Below, one piece after another: positions 34,866 through 44,689 of a stretch of DNA of 64,000 bases. This DNA comes from Trichuris trichiura (taxonomy: Eukaryota > Nematoda > Enoplea > Trichinellida > Trichuridae): the NCBI GenBank assembly GCA_037903355.1, contig JBAJFE010000004.1, positions 6,122,001 to 6,186,000 on the forward strand, in the 5' to 3' direction. The first letter of the stretch is position 1. The number at the start of each line of letters is the position of its first letter. Both the position numbers and the translations under genes were made by a program. Below the pieces are notes generated by a model. The model was not told the origin of the DNA. It did not search any database and saw only the letters and a program-made list of their open reading frames with translations.

Positions 34866-35210
34866 CACTACTTTCTTTACTTCTTCACCGTTGACGGAAG
34901 TTAACCAAAGTTAACTCCAGATAGCAGTTGTTAGTAATGGTATACGATAGATTTTGATGAGTAGGCTTGTTAAAATTGAATCAGTTTTGCGACAAAGAAG
35001 AGGAACAACAAATGATTTCGCTCAACGTACGCACTTCTAACGCAGAAGAATTGAATGAATTTGTTTGAATAAATTCGTTTTTAGCTATTTATAAAGTAAA
35101 TAGTGTCTTCGTACGGGACCAAATAATTTCATTGTTTGGTTTCTTTTTGTACGGATTTTTCGTGTCCCGTTGAATAGACTTTTATTAATAAACTTTTATT
35201 AATAAACTCT

Positions 35211-35245
35211 CCGGAGCTTTCGGGTCATTCGTGACCCGTCATCAG
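35211..35245 (-). ncRNA. Hammerhead-like core (left arm, 35 kb palindrome)
   Basis: On the - strand: CTGATGA, C, GGGTC, loop ACGAAT, GACCC, GAAAGC. Same as the mirror copy at 35643. Confidence 0.5.
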
Positions 35246-35642
35246 CGGTCATAAGTTGTAGGTATGGCTTTTGGCAGCGAATGCCATCTGTCGTTTCTGT
35301 GGATTTTAAAGCGGGCATTTTTTAAAGTTTTCCGTTGGTAGGTTCTTGCATTTGAGTCTGTCAGCGCAATTCTTTTCCTTGTTCCGTATGTCTTCTAGAT
35401 TTGACTTTTCATATTGCATTCATTTTTTTTCTTCTTTCTTTCTTCTTCTTCCTTTTTCTTTTTCTTTTTGCAATATGAAAAGACAAATCTAGAAGACATA
35501 CGGAACAAGGAAAAGAATTGCGCTGACAGACTCAAATGCAAGAACCTACCAACGGAAAACTTTAAAAAAATGCCCGCTTTAAAATCCACAGAAACGACAG
35601 ATGGCATTCGCTGCCAAAAACCATACCTACAACTTATGACCG

Positions 35643-35677
35643 CTGATGACGGGTCACGAATGACCCGAAAGCTCCGG
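35643..35677 (+). ncRNA. Hammerhead-like core (right arm, 35 kb palindrome)
   Basis: CTGATGA, C, GGGTC, loop ACGAAT, GACCC, GAAAGC. The stem and core are intact. One extra base separates CTGATGA from the stem, unlike canonical hammerheads. Confidence 0.5.
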
Positions 35678-35836
35678 AGAGTTTATTAATAAAAGTTTAT
35701 TAATAAAAGTCTATTCAACGGGACACGAAAAAATCCGTACAAAAAGAAACCAAACAATTTATAAAGTAAAATCTTAATTTACAAGATGTTTACTATATGT
35801 CGTTACGGTTATTTTAAAGAACTTTCCGAATCACAG

Positions 35837-36268
35837 TCAATACGGATAGCACTTTTTGATATAGTAACGGTAACCAGGCACCATCGTCTGTCTCTGCGAT
35901 GCTATTTGAACTAACTCTGACTCGAGTGGGACTGTAAAAAGAGAGTAGCTGTTGAAAGGTACAAACGTAAATGAACTGTTAGTGGAAGCAGGAGGGCGAA
36001 GTAAAATACAGCTTATAGGATTCGGAACAACGAAAAACAGTGAAAATGGATACGAGAGGGGACGTGAGGATAGATAGAAAGCTAATGTATACACTAATAA
36101 ACAGTTACGGTAGAAGAAGATGGGATCGGAGGATTCTGCACATTTCTTTAACACAAACGCGCATGCGCTGTTAACGAAATGTCCATGTACATAGCGCTTG
36201 CGGAGCAATCTATGTGCAATCTGTTGGGCAAGGTAATCTAAAATAAGCTTATGCTTTTTTATTTTCAT
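35837..36268 (-). CDS. Unrecognised 143-codon open frame
   Basis: Starts MKIKKHKLILDYLAQQIAHR, then hydrophobic and Pro/Ser/Phe-rich stretches. No family recognised and no splice partners found. The C-terminal half has a composition expected of chance translation, so this is a weak gene candidate. Confidence 0.2.
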   Translation of the reverse strand: MKIKKHKLILDYLAQQIAHRLLRKRYVHGHFVNSACAFVLKKCAESSDPIFFYRNCLLVYTLAFYLSSRPLSYPFSLFFVVPNPISCILLRPPASTNSSFTFVPFNSYSLFTVPLESELVQIASQRQTMVPGYRYYIKKCYPY

Positions 36269-36289
36269 TAATTCCTTTCTTTACGGATC

Positions 36290-37230
36290 GTTAGGTGTCC
36301 TGTATCGGAACGCAGAATTGTCATGACAGTTTTCAGCCGCAGCTTTTTCCTCTTTTGTTGTGGATGTCGGTAACCAAACTACACATGCACCCAATGTAAT
36401 AAAACTTTCCTTAACGGTTCACCCAATCAATCGCTCGTAGGGCGTTTCTGTAGTTTAACAACGTGCATCCCTCTCAAAATGGTAAGGAGTCGTGACCAAA
36501 GATCTGTACAACAAAAATTCTTTTTTCTCCCTCCCTATGTAATAAGTGCTGCAGGACAGACAATGCCATGAAACTACCTGCAGATGTAGGGTATAGCAAG
36601 GGTTGGTTGAACTGGTAAAAGGTTAAGTGGGAACGCGTTGCACTGGTCGCAGAGCGTACTGAAAACAGGAATGACAACGAGTAACGGTTGCGCACTTCAA
36701 TCTGTGTTCAGAGACGGCGACTTTGGACTATAGGTCGGGCACTTCAAAATTTACGTTGACGTGAATGATTAGTCGAATGGTTATCTACCATCTTTCTTTG
36801 CGTGGTCTCTATGGGGTACAACAGCTTGGAAGCAAAGGGATGAGCCTCCTATGGTGAACTGAAGCATACTGTCCGCATGGGGCTACAGCAACGCATAGGC
36901 GAGGGGCTGGGATACGTTTCTTGAGAGAAACAGAGAATGGAATCTGGTGAGGATTGTACGCTAGTTTGTTTGTAGATTACACCAGCCGTGTGAATGGGCA
37001 TTCCTGGATACGTTCATTCTTGCCAGTGAAGCAACAACGGCAATCCCGACATCCTGTCAACAAAAAAGAAATTTCTTAGCAGTACGAGTCTGGGCAGAAC
37101 TGACGAATGAAAAATTAACCAGTACTCAACATCATGATACTGTATGTTCATCAGATATTTCGCATTCTCCACGAGTCGAACCTAGTAACTTGGAGATACA
37201 GGAAGAGAGAACGTTCAGATGAGACTTTAC
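36290..37230. other. No supported gene
   Basis: A 73-codon - frame at 36474-36695 has no recognisable motif. No repeat ends seen. Confidence 0.4.
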
Positions 37231-37249
37231 GAAGAGTGTAGCTTCTGAA

Positions 37250-37790
37250 GATAAGAACGCATTGACGCGGTTGCAACTGACGTACCCTGCCTTCCTATTT
37301 TGACAGCGCTACAATACAACAGTACGAAGCGTAGGCGAAGTGCTTGTCTCCACGCCGTCAAATGATGACCCGTAACAGCAGGATGGAAACAGCGATCTTT
37401 GAGCGTTTTCTTCATCTTCGCCGCTGTGGGAGAACATTTGCGCCAAGAACGAAGGCTTCGATTTACTGAACTGTTTACTGATGTAAGCGAGTGTACGATA
37501 AAGGAAAGAGTCTCGGTTGGGGAAAACAATGCCTCCCTATATAAGGCATGATGACCCTATTAGCGGGGTGACTAAGTTCACTTTGGCGCGACCTGGTCAT
37601 CGGTGCGCATTTGAGGGACCACATGTCGCTGTCAGTCTCTCCCCGGACGCTGGTCATTGCACCCATTAAGGTGCAACCGGGGTTGGACCACACTGATGCG
37701 AGACTGTTCAGAGCGGTCTTCACGCTGTGCGTCCTCGCTCTGTGCCCTGCGGGATTCATCCTCCTGCTGGCAGTGCCACAGCCGCTTATG
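37250..37790 (-). repeat. Possible LTR in reverse orientation
   Basis: On the - strand the block is GC-rich, carries CTTATATAGGG (TATA-like) at about 37540 and is followed by a leader-like stretch. It lies directly beside the + strand gypsy integrase relic. No matching second LTR or target duplication was found, so this is tentative. Confidence 0.25.
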
Positions 37791-37869
37791 CAAAACGGTG
37801 TGGAAATTAGTCAACTTATGATGTTATGCGTTAAGCCTATCTGTAACACCGAGGCCAATAAAAGGGAAG

Positions 37870-39305
37870 ATATTGGAAATTCTGCATAGAGTCCTGGCGG
37901 CAGAGCATCTCAGTTTTCTCAAAGCACTGGAAAACGCTGCGAGATATGCATACTGGATTATCATGTGCAGAGATGTCAATGAGTACCATCGAACTTGCGA
38001 GCAATGCCAGAAGATGAGCACTAGCCTTCCTACCCTGGTTCCTATGTTGACCATGCCGATCGTTAAGCCTGGGAAAGACTCGCGGTCTACAAATGGGATC
38101 TGTCTGCTTGAAGATAGGACAACATTTACGTATTCATGATTCAGGACTATTGCGCTACACGTTACTTTGGTTGTTCCGGCTTTCCCTTTTCCTTGTGCAT
38201 TCCCCTCGCTATTATTTTAGCAGCATCAAATATGGGCAACTCTATGACGACCTACAAACGCTGAGGAACTGCCTGAGGACGAGAAATACTTCAGTTCACT
38301 CGTACCTTCCAGCTTTCCTTCTTTTCCAGTTCTAATAGTTGTTTCGTCGAGTCGCCCACCTTTCCCTTTTTCCTTTTTTCCTTAAGCGTTACCGTTTCGC
38401 TGTGCAAGGAGGTTGGTGATTCCTCGAAAGCTCTAATTTCCCCTTTACAGGTTTGTAACTTTCGTACAAATAAAAGTTTGTACCCGTTCTAGAAACAACG
38501 AAGTATATTTTCAATTTCATCTAGGACTACTTTTCAGAATGGATGCTGGTACCCTTTGACAGACCAACTGGCCACGACTGTTGCGAAAGTATCTGGCGCG
38601 TGTACTCGCTAGGTTTGGATTGCCCCAAGTGCTACACACTAATCAGGGAACAAGTTTTGAGAACGCCCTCATGAGCACTGTTCTGAGATAATCTTGTATT
38701 GAGAAGACACGGGGGAATCCGTACCATCTACAAGAAGGCAGACTTATTGAAGAAGAAAGTCGTCCGCTGTTGCGAACGATGAGCTCGTTTCCTGAACGGA
38801 TACATGACTCAAAAAACTACTTGCCATTATTCCCCTACGCATGCCGTGTATCAATGCATTCGTCTACCGGCTGTCCAGCCGCTAGCCAAAACTACTGCCG
38901 CTCATGGAAGGCCTGAGCGATACGGCCCCACCGAAGACGAGTGACTACGTAAGGCTTCAGAGTGGGAAATTCGTTTGCGTCAGCCAGCTTGTACATGAAA
39001 AGCTGGTGGTTGCTGCTCAGCAGTAAAACTTATATTTTAATATCGCAGCTAAACAGAGGAACTGTGTGATCCTAGGGACATGATCTGGTTCTACATGTTA
39101 TCCGAAGAAGAGCTGTACAGAAGCTGGATTGGTGGTTGGGTTACCGTAGTTGCCCAGCCAACGACGAGCTGCAAAGAAGAGAACGAGCAGGATATAATCG
39201 TGTATTTGTACAGTGTACGCGAAGGTTTTAAAAGAGGCGAATGTCCCAGCGCAAAAGCTGACTTTCGAAGAAAACAGGGCCAAGAAACTCTGTCCGACAA
39301 CAGAT
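37870..39305 (+). pseudogene. Decayed Ty3/gypsy integrase
   Basis: In order on the + strand, with several frameshifts and stops: an HHCC-like zinc segment (EYHRTCEQCQKM at about 37.99 kb); core pieces (DYFSEWM at 38.53 kb; GLPQVLHTNQGTSFENALMS at 38.62 kb, matching the G.P...H.DQG.NFE motif with D replaced by N; IEKTRGNPYH at 38.70 kb; SFPERIHDSKNYLPLFPYAC at 38.79 kb); and a GPY-like module (YRSWIGGWVTVV at 39.11 kb). The order and motifs are those of Ty3/gypsy integrase. The upstream RT/RNase H was not found. It is truncated and inactive. Confidence 0.75.
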
Positions 39306-39345
39306 AGAAGTCCAGCCAGAACTGAACGTTCCCTATTTTCTAAAC

Positions 39346-39833
39346 CAGCCATTCTCAACGGGGGGCCTGGGGCCCCCAAGGGGGGCCGAGAGGGTGTCAG
39401 GGGGGGGGCCGAAATCGAAACTTTTTCGGGGGGGGGGGGCAGGAGGCCGTCAAGGGGGGCTGAAAAGCCTTATTGGAACAAGCGTAGTTAGGTAGATCGG
39501 AAGGGTGAAAATTTATGCCAGTCCTCTATAGAGGATTGGTTAACCCTTAGCAGCATCCCTTTATAGAGGATTGGCATAAATTCTCACTCGACTCGACGAA
39601 GTTGTTTCATTGTTAGTTTTCGAAGAACCCCAAGTACTCTTTTCAAATGATTTGGCGACTATTTTTTCGCATTGTATCATTGCATTAACTTGACCCTAGG
39701 AGGTTGCCGTTGAAAGCTGATTGGCTCCTATACAAAAAACGCAAAAATTAATCGACCAATAGGAAAAGGGGGGCCTGGCACCTGAGGACACCTTCCAAGG
39801 GGGGCCTAGCGCAGAAAAGGTTGAGAATGGCTG
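39346..39833. mobile_element. Non-autonomous hAT transposon, G-rich
   Basis: Starts CAGCCATTCTCAACGGGGGG and ends AAAAGGTTGAGAATGGCTG, giving a 14-bp perfect inverted repeat of hAT type. The 8-bp target duplication TTCTAAAC is intact on both sides (39338-39345 and 39834-39841). Length is 488 bp with no transposase. Long G runs occur near both ends. It inserted just past the gypsy relic. Confidence 0.9.
39506..39588. repeat. Inverted repeat nested in the hAT element
   Basis: GTGAAAATTTATGCCAGTCC at 39506 pairs with the reverse complement of GGATTGGCATAAATTCTCAC ending at about 39588. The sequence between holds a second TATAGAGGATTGG copy. It forms a strong hairpin of about 83 bp and could be a small nested MITE or part of the hAT interior. 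Confidence 0.6.
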
Positions 39834-39841
39834 TTCTAAAC

Positions 39842-41813
39842 GACTACGTACTACAGCTAAGGGAACTGCGTGGGATGTGACAAGTGCTTGGGGACAGACA
39901 ATGCCAACAAACTGAGTATACAATAGACAAAAACAGTTTTGTGATCGGTTGAATAGTTAAAAGGTCTACTGCGAACACGCTCCACTTACCGTTCTTTTCC
40001 TTCAGACGAAAGCTCTTTATTCGTTTACTTTTTGTTTTTTCCTTTGTTCCGTCGTTTTCGTTTGCTGAGTCTACTTAATTTCTTTTGCCATAATTGTTTA
40101 TTTTTTTTCATGAAAACAATCACAGCGCTGTCCCCTTTAATGAGATAGGTTCAATGCTTTCGGGATCGCTTAGTCCCGTCTTCACTGAAGACAGGTTGGT
40201 TGGTCTGTTCAGCTTTACCTGGGCAGGCGGGCACAAACGGTAGCAGCTACGTGAAGGAATAATATTGACAGGACAAAGCGGAAGAGGAAGAGATGAAAGA
40301 GAAAAGCAGAATTCATCACTAGTCTACGCAGCATTGCAGAAAAAGATGGTAGTCCTCAGGTAGCGTTAGTAGTATGCCTCTTGAAAAACGTCATTTGCAA
40401 AGATTATATTCCATGTACACACCGTTACAATGCACCAATCTTGAAGACTCGTTACAGCTGTGTAATAACCTCTTCTACTCTATCTTTTGCAAACTACTTA
40501 GGATTAAACACTACGCAGAGACCAACTTCTGAAAATTAACCCAACTATTTGTGATAGCCGCAGTACTAAAGTGCTCCGCGATAGTTGTACATGCATCCGA
40601 ACGCCCTGACGCTTTAATACTACGAATTCCATGCAAAGAAAGCAATTTCTTTCTGAGAAAGTTAAAGAAAGCTTTAGGAATTAGACAAAAGTGGGCCGTC
40701 ACGACAGCTTAGAAGTCTCAGAAGTATGGGACACTCTTTTGTAGTGCACACACTATTGCACTCTGCCGTAAAGAGCATTACACTAATGAAAAAATGGTTT
40801 TCCGAAGGAAGGGAGGAAACCTATGAATTAATTCCCTCAATTTTGTGAATAGGTTTTTCTCTTCTACCCTCTTCGGGTGGACTCTCTAGCTTCCTACATT
40901 TAGGAAGAAAATACGAAGAAAAGGACTGACACTGCCAGACAGGATAAGCACAATAAAAAAAAGAGTATGTGAAATAGGACGAGTGCATTCAAATGACAGC
41001 TCACACATGGAGTCTGGAATGGAGGAACCAAGTTGATGCTGGAAAGGAAAGATACCTGAAGCTTACTGCTCTGTTTGTTCTGATCCCACGTTACGAGCTG
41101 TTAACTTGGCCTATGTTTTACCACACCAGTTAGATAGTCAAAGCAAACACTTCTTCCCGTGTCTCTGTTCGTCAGTGTCTTAAACGTTGTTCGATTAGTT
41201 CCGGAAGTTACGCAAGAATAGTATTGTGTTTTTATGTGACTAATAAACAATTTTCCCTGCCTGCGAGAGAAGAAAAAATAAGACTACGCCGATGATATCA
41301 TGTATTTTTGATCTCCTAGCCCTGTGTGTGCAGTTGAAACGTCGGATCTTGTTATTCAACCGCACCACGTTCATACTGTAGCCATGCTGGCTACTCTGTT
41401 CTGTCCTTACGTCAGGTTAAGCCAAAACATATATATATTTTCAATTAAGCTTACGTGAGGGTAAAATAGGGTCGTCGGCATGCTAGCCACTAAGAGAAGA
41501 ACAGGACGGCTGGCATGTTTGCCGATGGGGAACCTGCATTCTTCAGACGGCTGTGAAACAAGATCCCATAGATTATCCGAGCATGATCTAATCCTATGTG
41601 CTTTTTGCAAATTCAAATCATATTTTTTCCTAATCTTACGATGTCTTCAATGCCAGTTGCGTTAGGACAAAAGCTGCCTCGAAGTAATTGCTGAAAGGTG
41701 TTGTAGCTTGTCGCCGTACTTTGTCACAGCGCAGGTTACCGCTGTTCTCCGCAAGTCAAAAACAGGTGGAAATCCAGTTTTGTCAACTTGGAAATTTACG
41801 ACGCCAGAAGAAC
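39842..41813. other. No supported gene; Penelope-like fragment at about 40.16 kb
   Basis: GCTTTCGGGATCGC...CCCGTCTTCACTGAAG at 40158-40190 is a degenerate hammerhead-like end (reverse strand). The remaining frames (40511-40702 -, 41407-41616 -, 41480-41665 +) show no recognisable motifs. Confidence 0.4.
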
Positions 41814-42033
41814 TTTCATAATGAAAAAACTTTATTACGGATCAGTTCCCGTTTATGTATATAAAAGATACTCCGGAGCTTTCGGGTCATTCGAGACCCG
41901 TCATCAGCGGTCTAAAGTTCGGATGACGGGTCTCGAATGACCCGAAAGCTCCGGAGTATCTTTTATATACATAAACGGGAACTGATCCGTAATAAAGTTT
42001 TTTCATTATGAAAATATATGGTCCCGTACCAAG
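41814..42033. mobile_element. Palindromic Penelope-like insertion (about 92-bp arms)
   Basis: A near-perfect inverted repeat, 41814-42013, with a 16-nt centre. A short tail (ATATATGGTCCCGTACCAA) follows on the right, and imperfect 16-bp target duplications (GACGCCAGAAGAACTT / GACACCAGAAGAACTT) flank it. The tail is the same as that of the 35 and 58 kb copies, but in the opposite orientation to the 35 kb copy. Left and right arms are essentially identical, so the inversion is young or maintained. Confidence 0.85.
41873..41907 (-). ncRNA. Hammerhead-like core (41.8 kb palindrome)
   Basis: On the - strand: CTGATGA, C, GGGTC, loop TCGAAT, GACCC, GAAAGC. In the right arm the first two core bases are lost at the centre (CGGATGA), so only the left arm keeps the whole core. 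Confidence 0.5.
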
Positions 42034-42234
42034 ACACCAGAAGAACTTGTACTAATTATTACCAACCTTGAACACGGGGTGTTTCTTAACGGGGCAATGG
42101 ATTTTCATCACTACTTCATACGGTATGTGTTCTTGCCCGTTGATGGGTTCTGAAATTAAACCGAAGCAAATGCCCTACCAACGGATGGATGAGCAATTAT
42201 TAAGGAAAAATACAGAACAAGTACTTAAACAGTT

Positions 42235-42269
42235 CGGAGCTTTCGGGACTAACCTTGTCCCGTCGTCAG
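42235..42269 (-). ncRNA. Hammerhead-like core (left arm, 42.2 kb palindrome)
   Basis: On the - strand: CTGACGA, C, GGGAC, loop AAGGTTA, GTCCC, GAAAGC. The stem differs from the 41.8 kb copy by a compensated pair. Confidence 0.5.
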
Positions 42270-42324
42270 CGATGGTGGTAATGGTTTTACCTTTACCTTT
42301 ACCGTCGGACCATTACCACCATCG

Positions 42325-42359
42325 CTGACGACGGGACAAGGTTAGTCCCGAAAGCTCCG
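42325..42359 (+). ncRNA. Hammerhead-like core (right arm, 42.2 kb palindrome)
   Basis: CTGACGA, C, GGGAC, AAGGTTA, GTCCC, GAAAGC; mirror image of the left-arm copy. Confidence 0.5.
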
Positions 42360-42639
42360 AACTGTTTAAGTACTTGTTCTGTATTTTTCCTTAATAATTG
42401 CTCATCCATCCGTTGGTAGGGCATTTGCTTCGCTATAATTCCAGAATCAATCAACGGGCAGGAACACATACCGTACGAAGTAGTGATGAAAATATTACCA
42501 ACCTTGTATTAAAACAATAGGTTAAACTAAAAAACAAGACATAATTGAACAACTTCCGTTGCCTTTTTATTTTCTCAGAAGAGAAAATGAGTAAAAATTA
42601 TTAGAAGAAGAAACGTACATGGATTTTTCCCGTTTCTAT

Positions 42640-42760
42640 TTGCCCATAGAACAAGTCAAAAAGTGGAAAAACTTTAATGTCGTTCAAGGGCATAAAACCA
42701 AACAAAATTCTGGCGAAGTTTTCGGCTCAATCTTGAGCCGTCATCAGCGCACGCAGGTGT
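42640..42760 (-). repeat. Penelope-like 3' fragment with hammerhead-like core
   Basis: On the - strand: CTGATGA, C, GGCTC, loop AAGATT, GAGCC, GAAAAC (42747-42713), then CTTCGCCAGAATTTTGTTTG. The stem is a third compensated variant. No target duplication found. Confidence 0.6.
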
Positions 42761-44689
42761 TGCCCTCCCACCGAGTTTTTCCTCAGGAGTAGCTCCTCCA
42801 CCTTTCCGAGTCGTGTGCGTGCCTGTTTAGTCGAACCTTGACCTGTCGAGGCTATACACACACAGCTGGATCAGCTTCGGAGCAAATTCCTTAGAGGCTG
42901 TCCTCGGCGGAGGCACAACGTGAAAAAAATCCATGCACATTTCTTGTTCAACCACCAAACCCGTTACGAACCTTACGCCTTCATATCCAAAAATTACTAG
43001 CTGAAAACTACTTTTTTTTCTGAATTGAAATTTTCAGCCGAGTTACTGGTGCGAAGAAACATAATCTACTCTAACCTTCTTTTGAAAAGAAAATTTTGCG
43101 AAGTTTACTTTAACTGTTCACTCAACAGTGCTGGAACTGTAACGAAAATTTCACATGCATTTCAGTATTAAATACGAAACGTAAGTTCAATGTGGTACTG
43201 TAGCAACAACTGGTTACATAATGAACTTTTGAACAAAATACGGCAAGGCTTTTGTCCTCACACCAGTTATTGAGAAGTGTATGAATCATCCTTTTGAGTT
43301 TCGGTTGATCTTTTGAATTGTTCACTACCTTATTGGTCTTTTTAGGCTTTACGTAAGTTAAAAACAGTTGGTTTTACATGTGGATTTGCATTACATTGTC
43401 GTTTGCCGCATAAGCTATGCAATTATCGACTTTTTCTGATCTCTTGCGTTTCTTGTTGTTGTACTTTCTTTTAAATCGTCTACTTATTACTGCCTTAGAA
43501 TGATTTTTAACCTTTGCGTTACTTCGGGCTTGTTCCTGTTAAAAGTTTCCGTTCACTTGGTAGTGTAAGAATTGCAAATTGCCCTGTTTTGTTTATTCCA
43601 ATAAGAAGCACGCTAAGAGTAGTTTAAAAGCGCGTTCGTTTGCTTGCATTTGACGGATTATGATCTTGAAGCCTACTTTGTTAGCAAAGTGTTTTAAAGC
43701 TGGACCATACGCAAGTTCCCTCTGCCGTTTATTACGGCAACAAGACGTGTGGGAAAGGTATTTGCTGAAAACAAATCTAGAGCCTTCGAAATCATCATCT
43801 GCATTCTTTTAGCGCTGATAATGATAGTGAACAGGTCGCGAAAACGCCACATTTGTTTTTTATGAATATCCCATATGGCTTGGTGTAGTAATAAGTGAAG
43901 TTTTGATTATGCAAACATAACGACATAATTTGTTTTGAAATATGCGCCTTTTCAATGTAGTATTGATAAAGCTGCTCACCTTGCTAGTGCATTTAGGCAG
44001 CACTGAAAAGAATAATATACCTACCAAGAACTAGATAGGACAGAAAAACCAAAAATTGTAAGATCTCATCTAGCAACTGCTATACAATTAATGCAACAGA
44101 TGTTTAGAAATATTAAAATGCTTTGCTTGGGTTAGCATGCTATTTAAATTTATAATTGGCGCGAATTTGTAACAGTCAAGTAGGAGAGGCAAAAAGCCTA
44201 TTCTTAATTGAGCAGCTGCCTATGCCTCAAACGTGACAGTATTAGTACTACGAACTTACGCAGCATCAACGGTAAAATTAATTTTAAGGACTAAGTTGCA
44301 ATTTAATTTTTCGAAAGTTCCCGGTTGACTTTGGAATCAATCATAACCAATTGTTTATTTTGAGCCAGTTTAGTCTTTTTTTAAATTTCGTTTTAGTAAT
44401 CAAAAATTTTTCTTACGGCAACGGATCGACGTTTCTTGTTGCAAGAAATAATGACATGTCATGTGACGTTTTGAAGAAGAGCCTTGTTGTACTAGCAGAA
44501 ACAGGCGTGCAGCTTCAGTTATAAAGCACATTTGTATTCCCGCTAAAATAGGTGCATTTGTAGAAGGTTTTCGGAGGGCTTCGCGCTACTAGATCTATTT
44601 TGAATAGGAGAACAACTGTCTTTCAATCAGTTAGGCTTGACGCGCATTTAATTTTTTTCTTGGTGGTTCTATTACTTTGTTTTAGAAAA
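42761..44689. other. Upstream region of PBRM1; no gene seen
   Basis: Frames at 43122-43325 (-) and elsewhere are motif-free. The last part should contain the PBRM1 promoter. A TTTGTTTTAG acceptor sits 4 nt before the ATG at 44690, which may be a trans-splice acceptor or the end of a 5' UTR intron. Confidence 0.4.

Larger units (their letters stand above)
35101..35756. mobile_element. Palindromic Penelope-like insertion (about 310-bp arms)
   Basis: Flanked by the 14-bp direct repeat ATTTATAAAGTAAA (35087-35100 and 35757-35770). After a short unpaired left tail (TAGTGTCTTCGTACGGGACC), two near-identical inverted arms run to the centre at about 35440. Each arm contains the TTTGTACGGATTTTTCGTGT end, the hammerhead-like core and a segment also found at 58.36 kb. 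The centre is a TTC/CTT-rich loop. There is no coding capacity; the 91-codon frame at 35414-35689 merely crosses the palindrome. Confidence 0.85.
42071..42493. mobile_element. Palindromic Penelope-like insertion (about 190-bp arms)
   Basis: Flanked by the 13-bp direct repeat ATTACCAACCTTG (42058-42070 and 42494-42506). A 30-nt unpaired tail on the left (AACACGGGGTGTTTCTTAAC) precedes inverted arms from 42101 to 42493, centred at about 42295. Arms carry CCCTACCAACGGATGGATGA and the hammerhead-like core with stem GGGAC/GTCCC. It lies just 37 bp from the preceding palindrome but differs in sequence, so it is a second subfamily. Confidence 0.85.

Noticed and set aside
35414..35689. 91-codon + frame and 70-codon - frame
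   Set aside because: Both run through the centre of a DNA palindrome; the frames are a by-product of the inverted repeat.
37175..37200. Possible tRNA T-arm (AGGTTCGACTCG on the - strand)
   Set aside because: No matching acceptor, D or anticodon arms at the right spacing.
37611..37889. Overlapping 92-codon (+) and 94-codon (-) frames
   Set aside because: Both lie in a GC-rich non-coding block that looks like an LTR; neither matches a known protein.
39098..39491. Gly/Arg-rich frames over the G runs
   Set aside because: They read from the gypsy relic into the G-rich hAT end; composition is a consequence of the G tracts.
42068..42328. 86-codon + frame
   Set aside because: Crosses the 42.07-42.49 kb palindrome; no protein motif.
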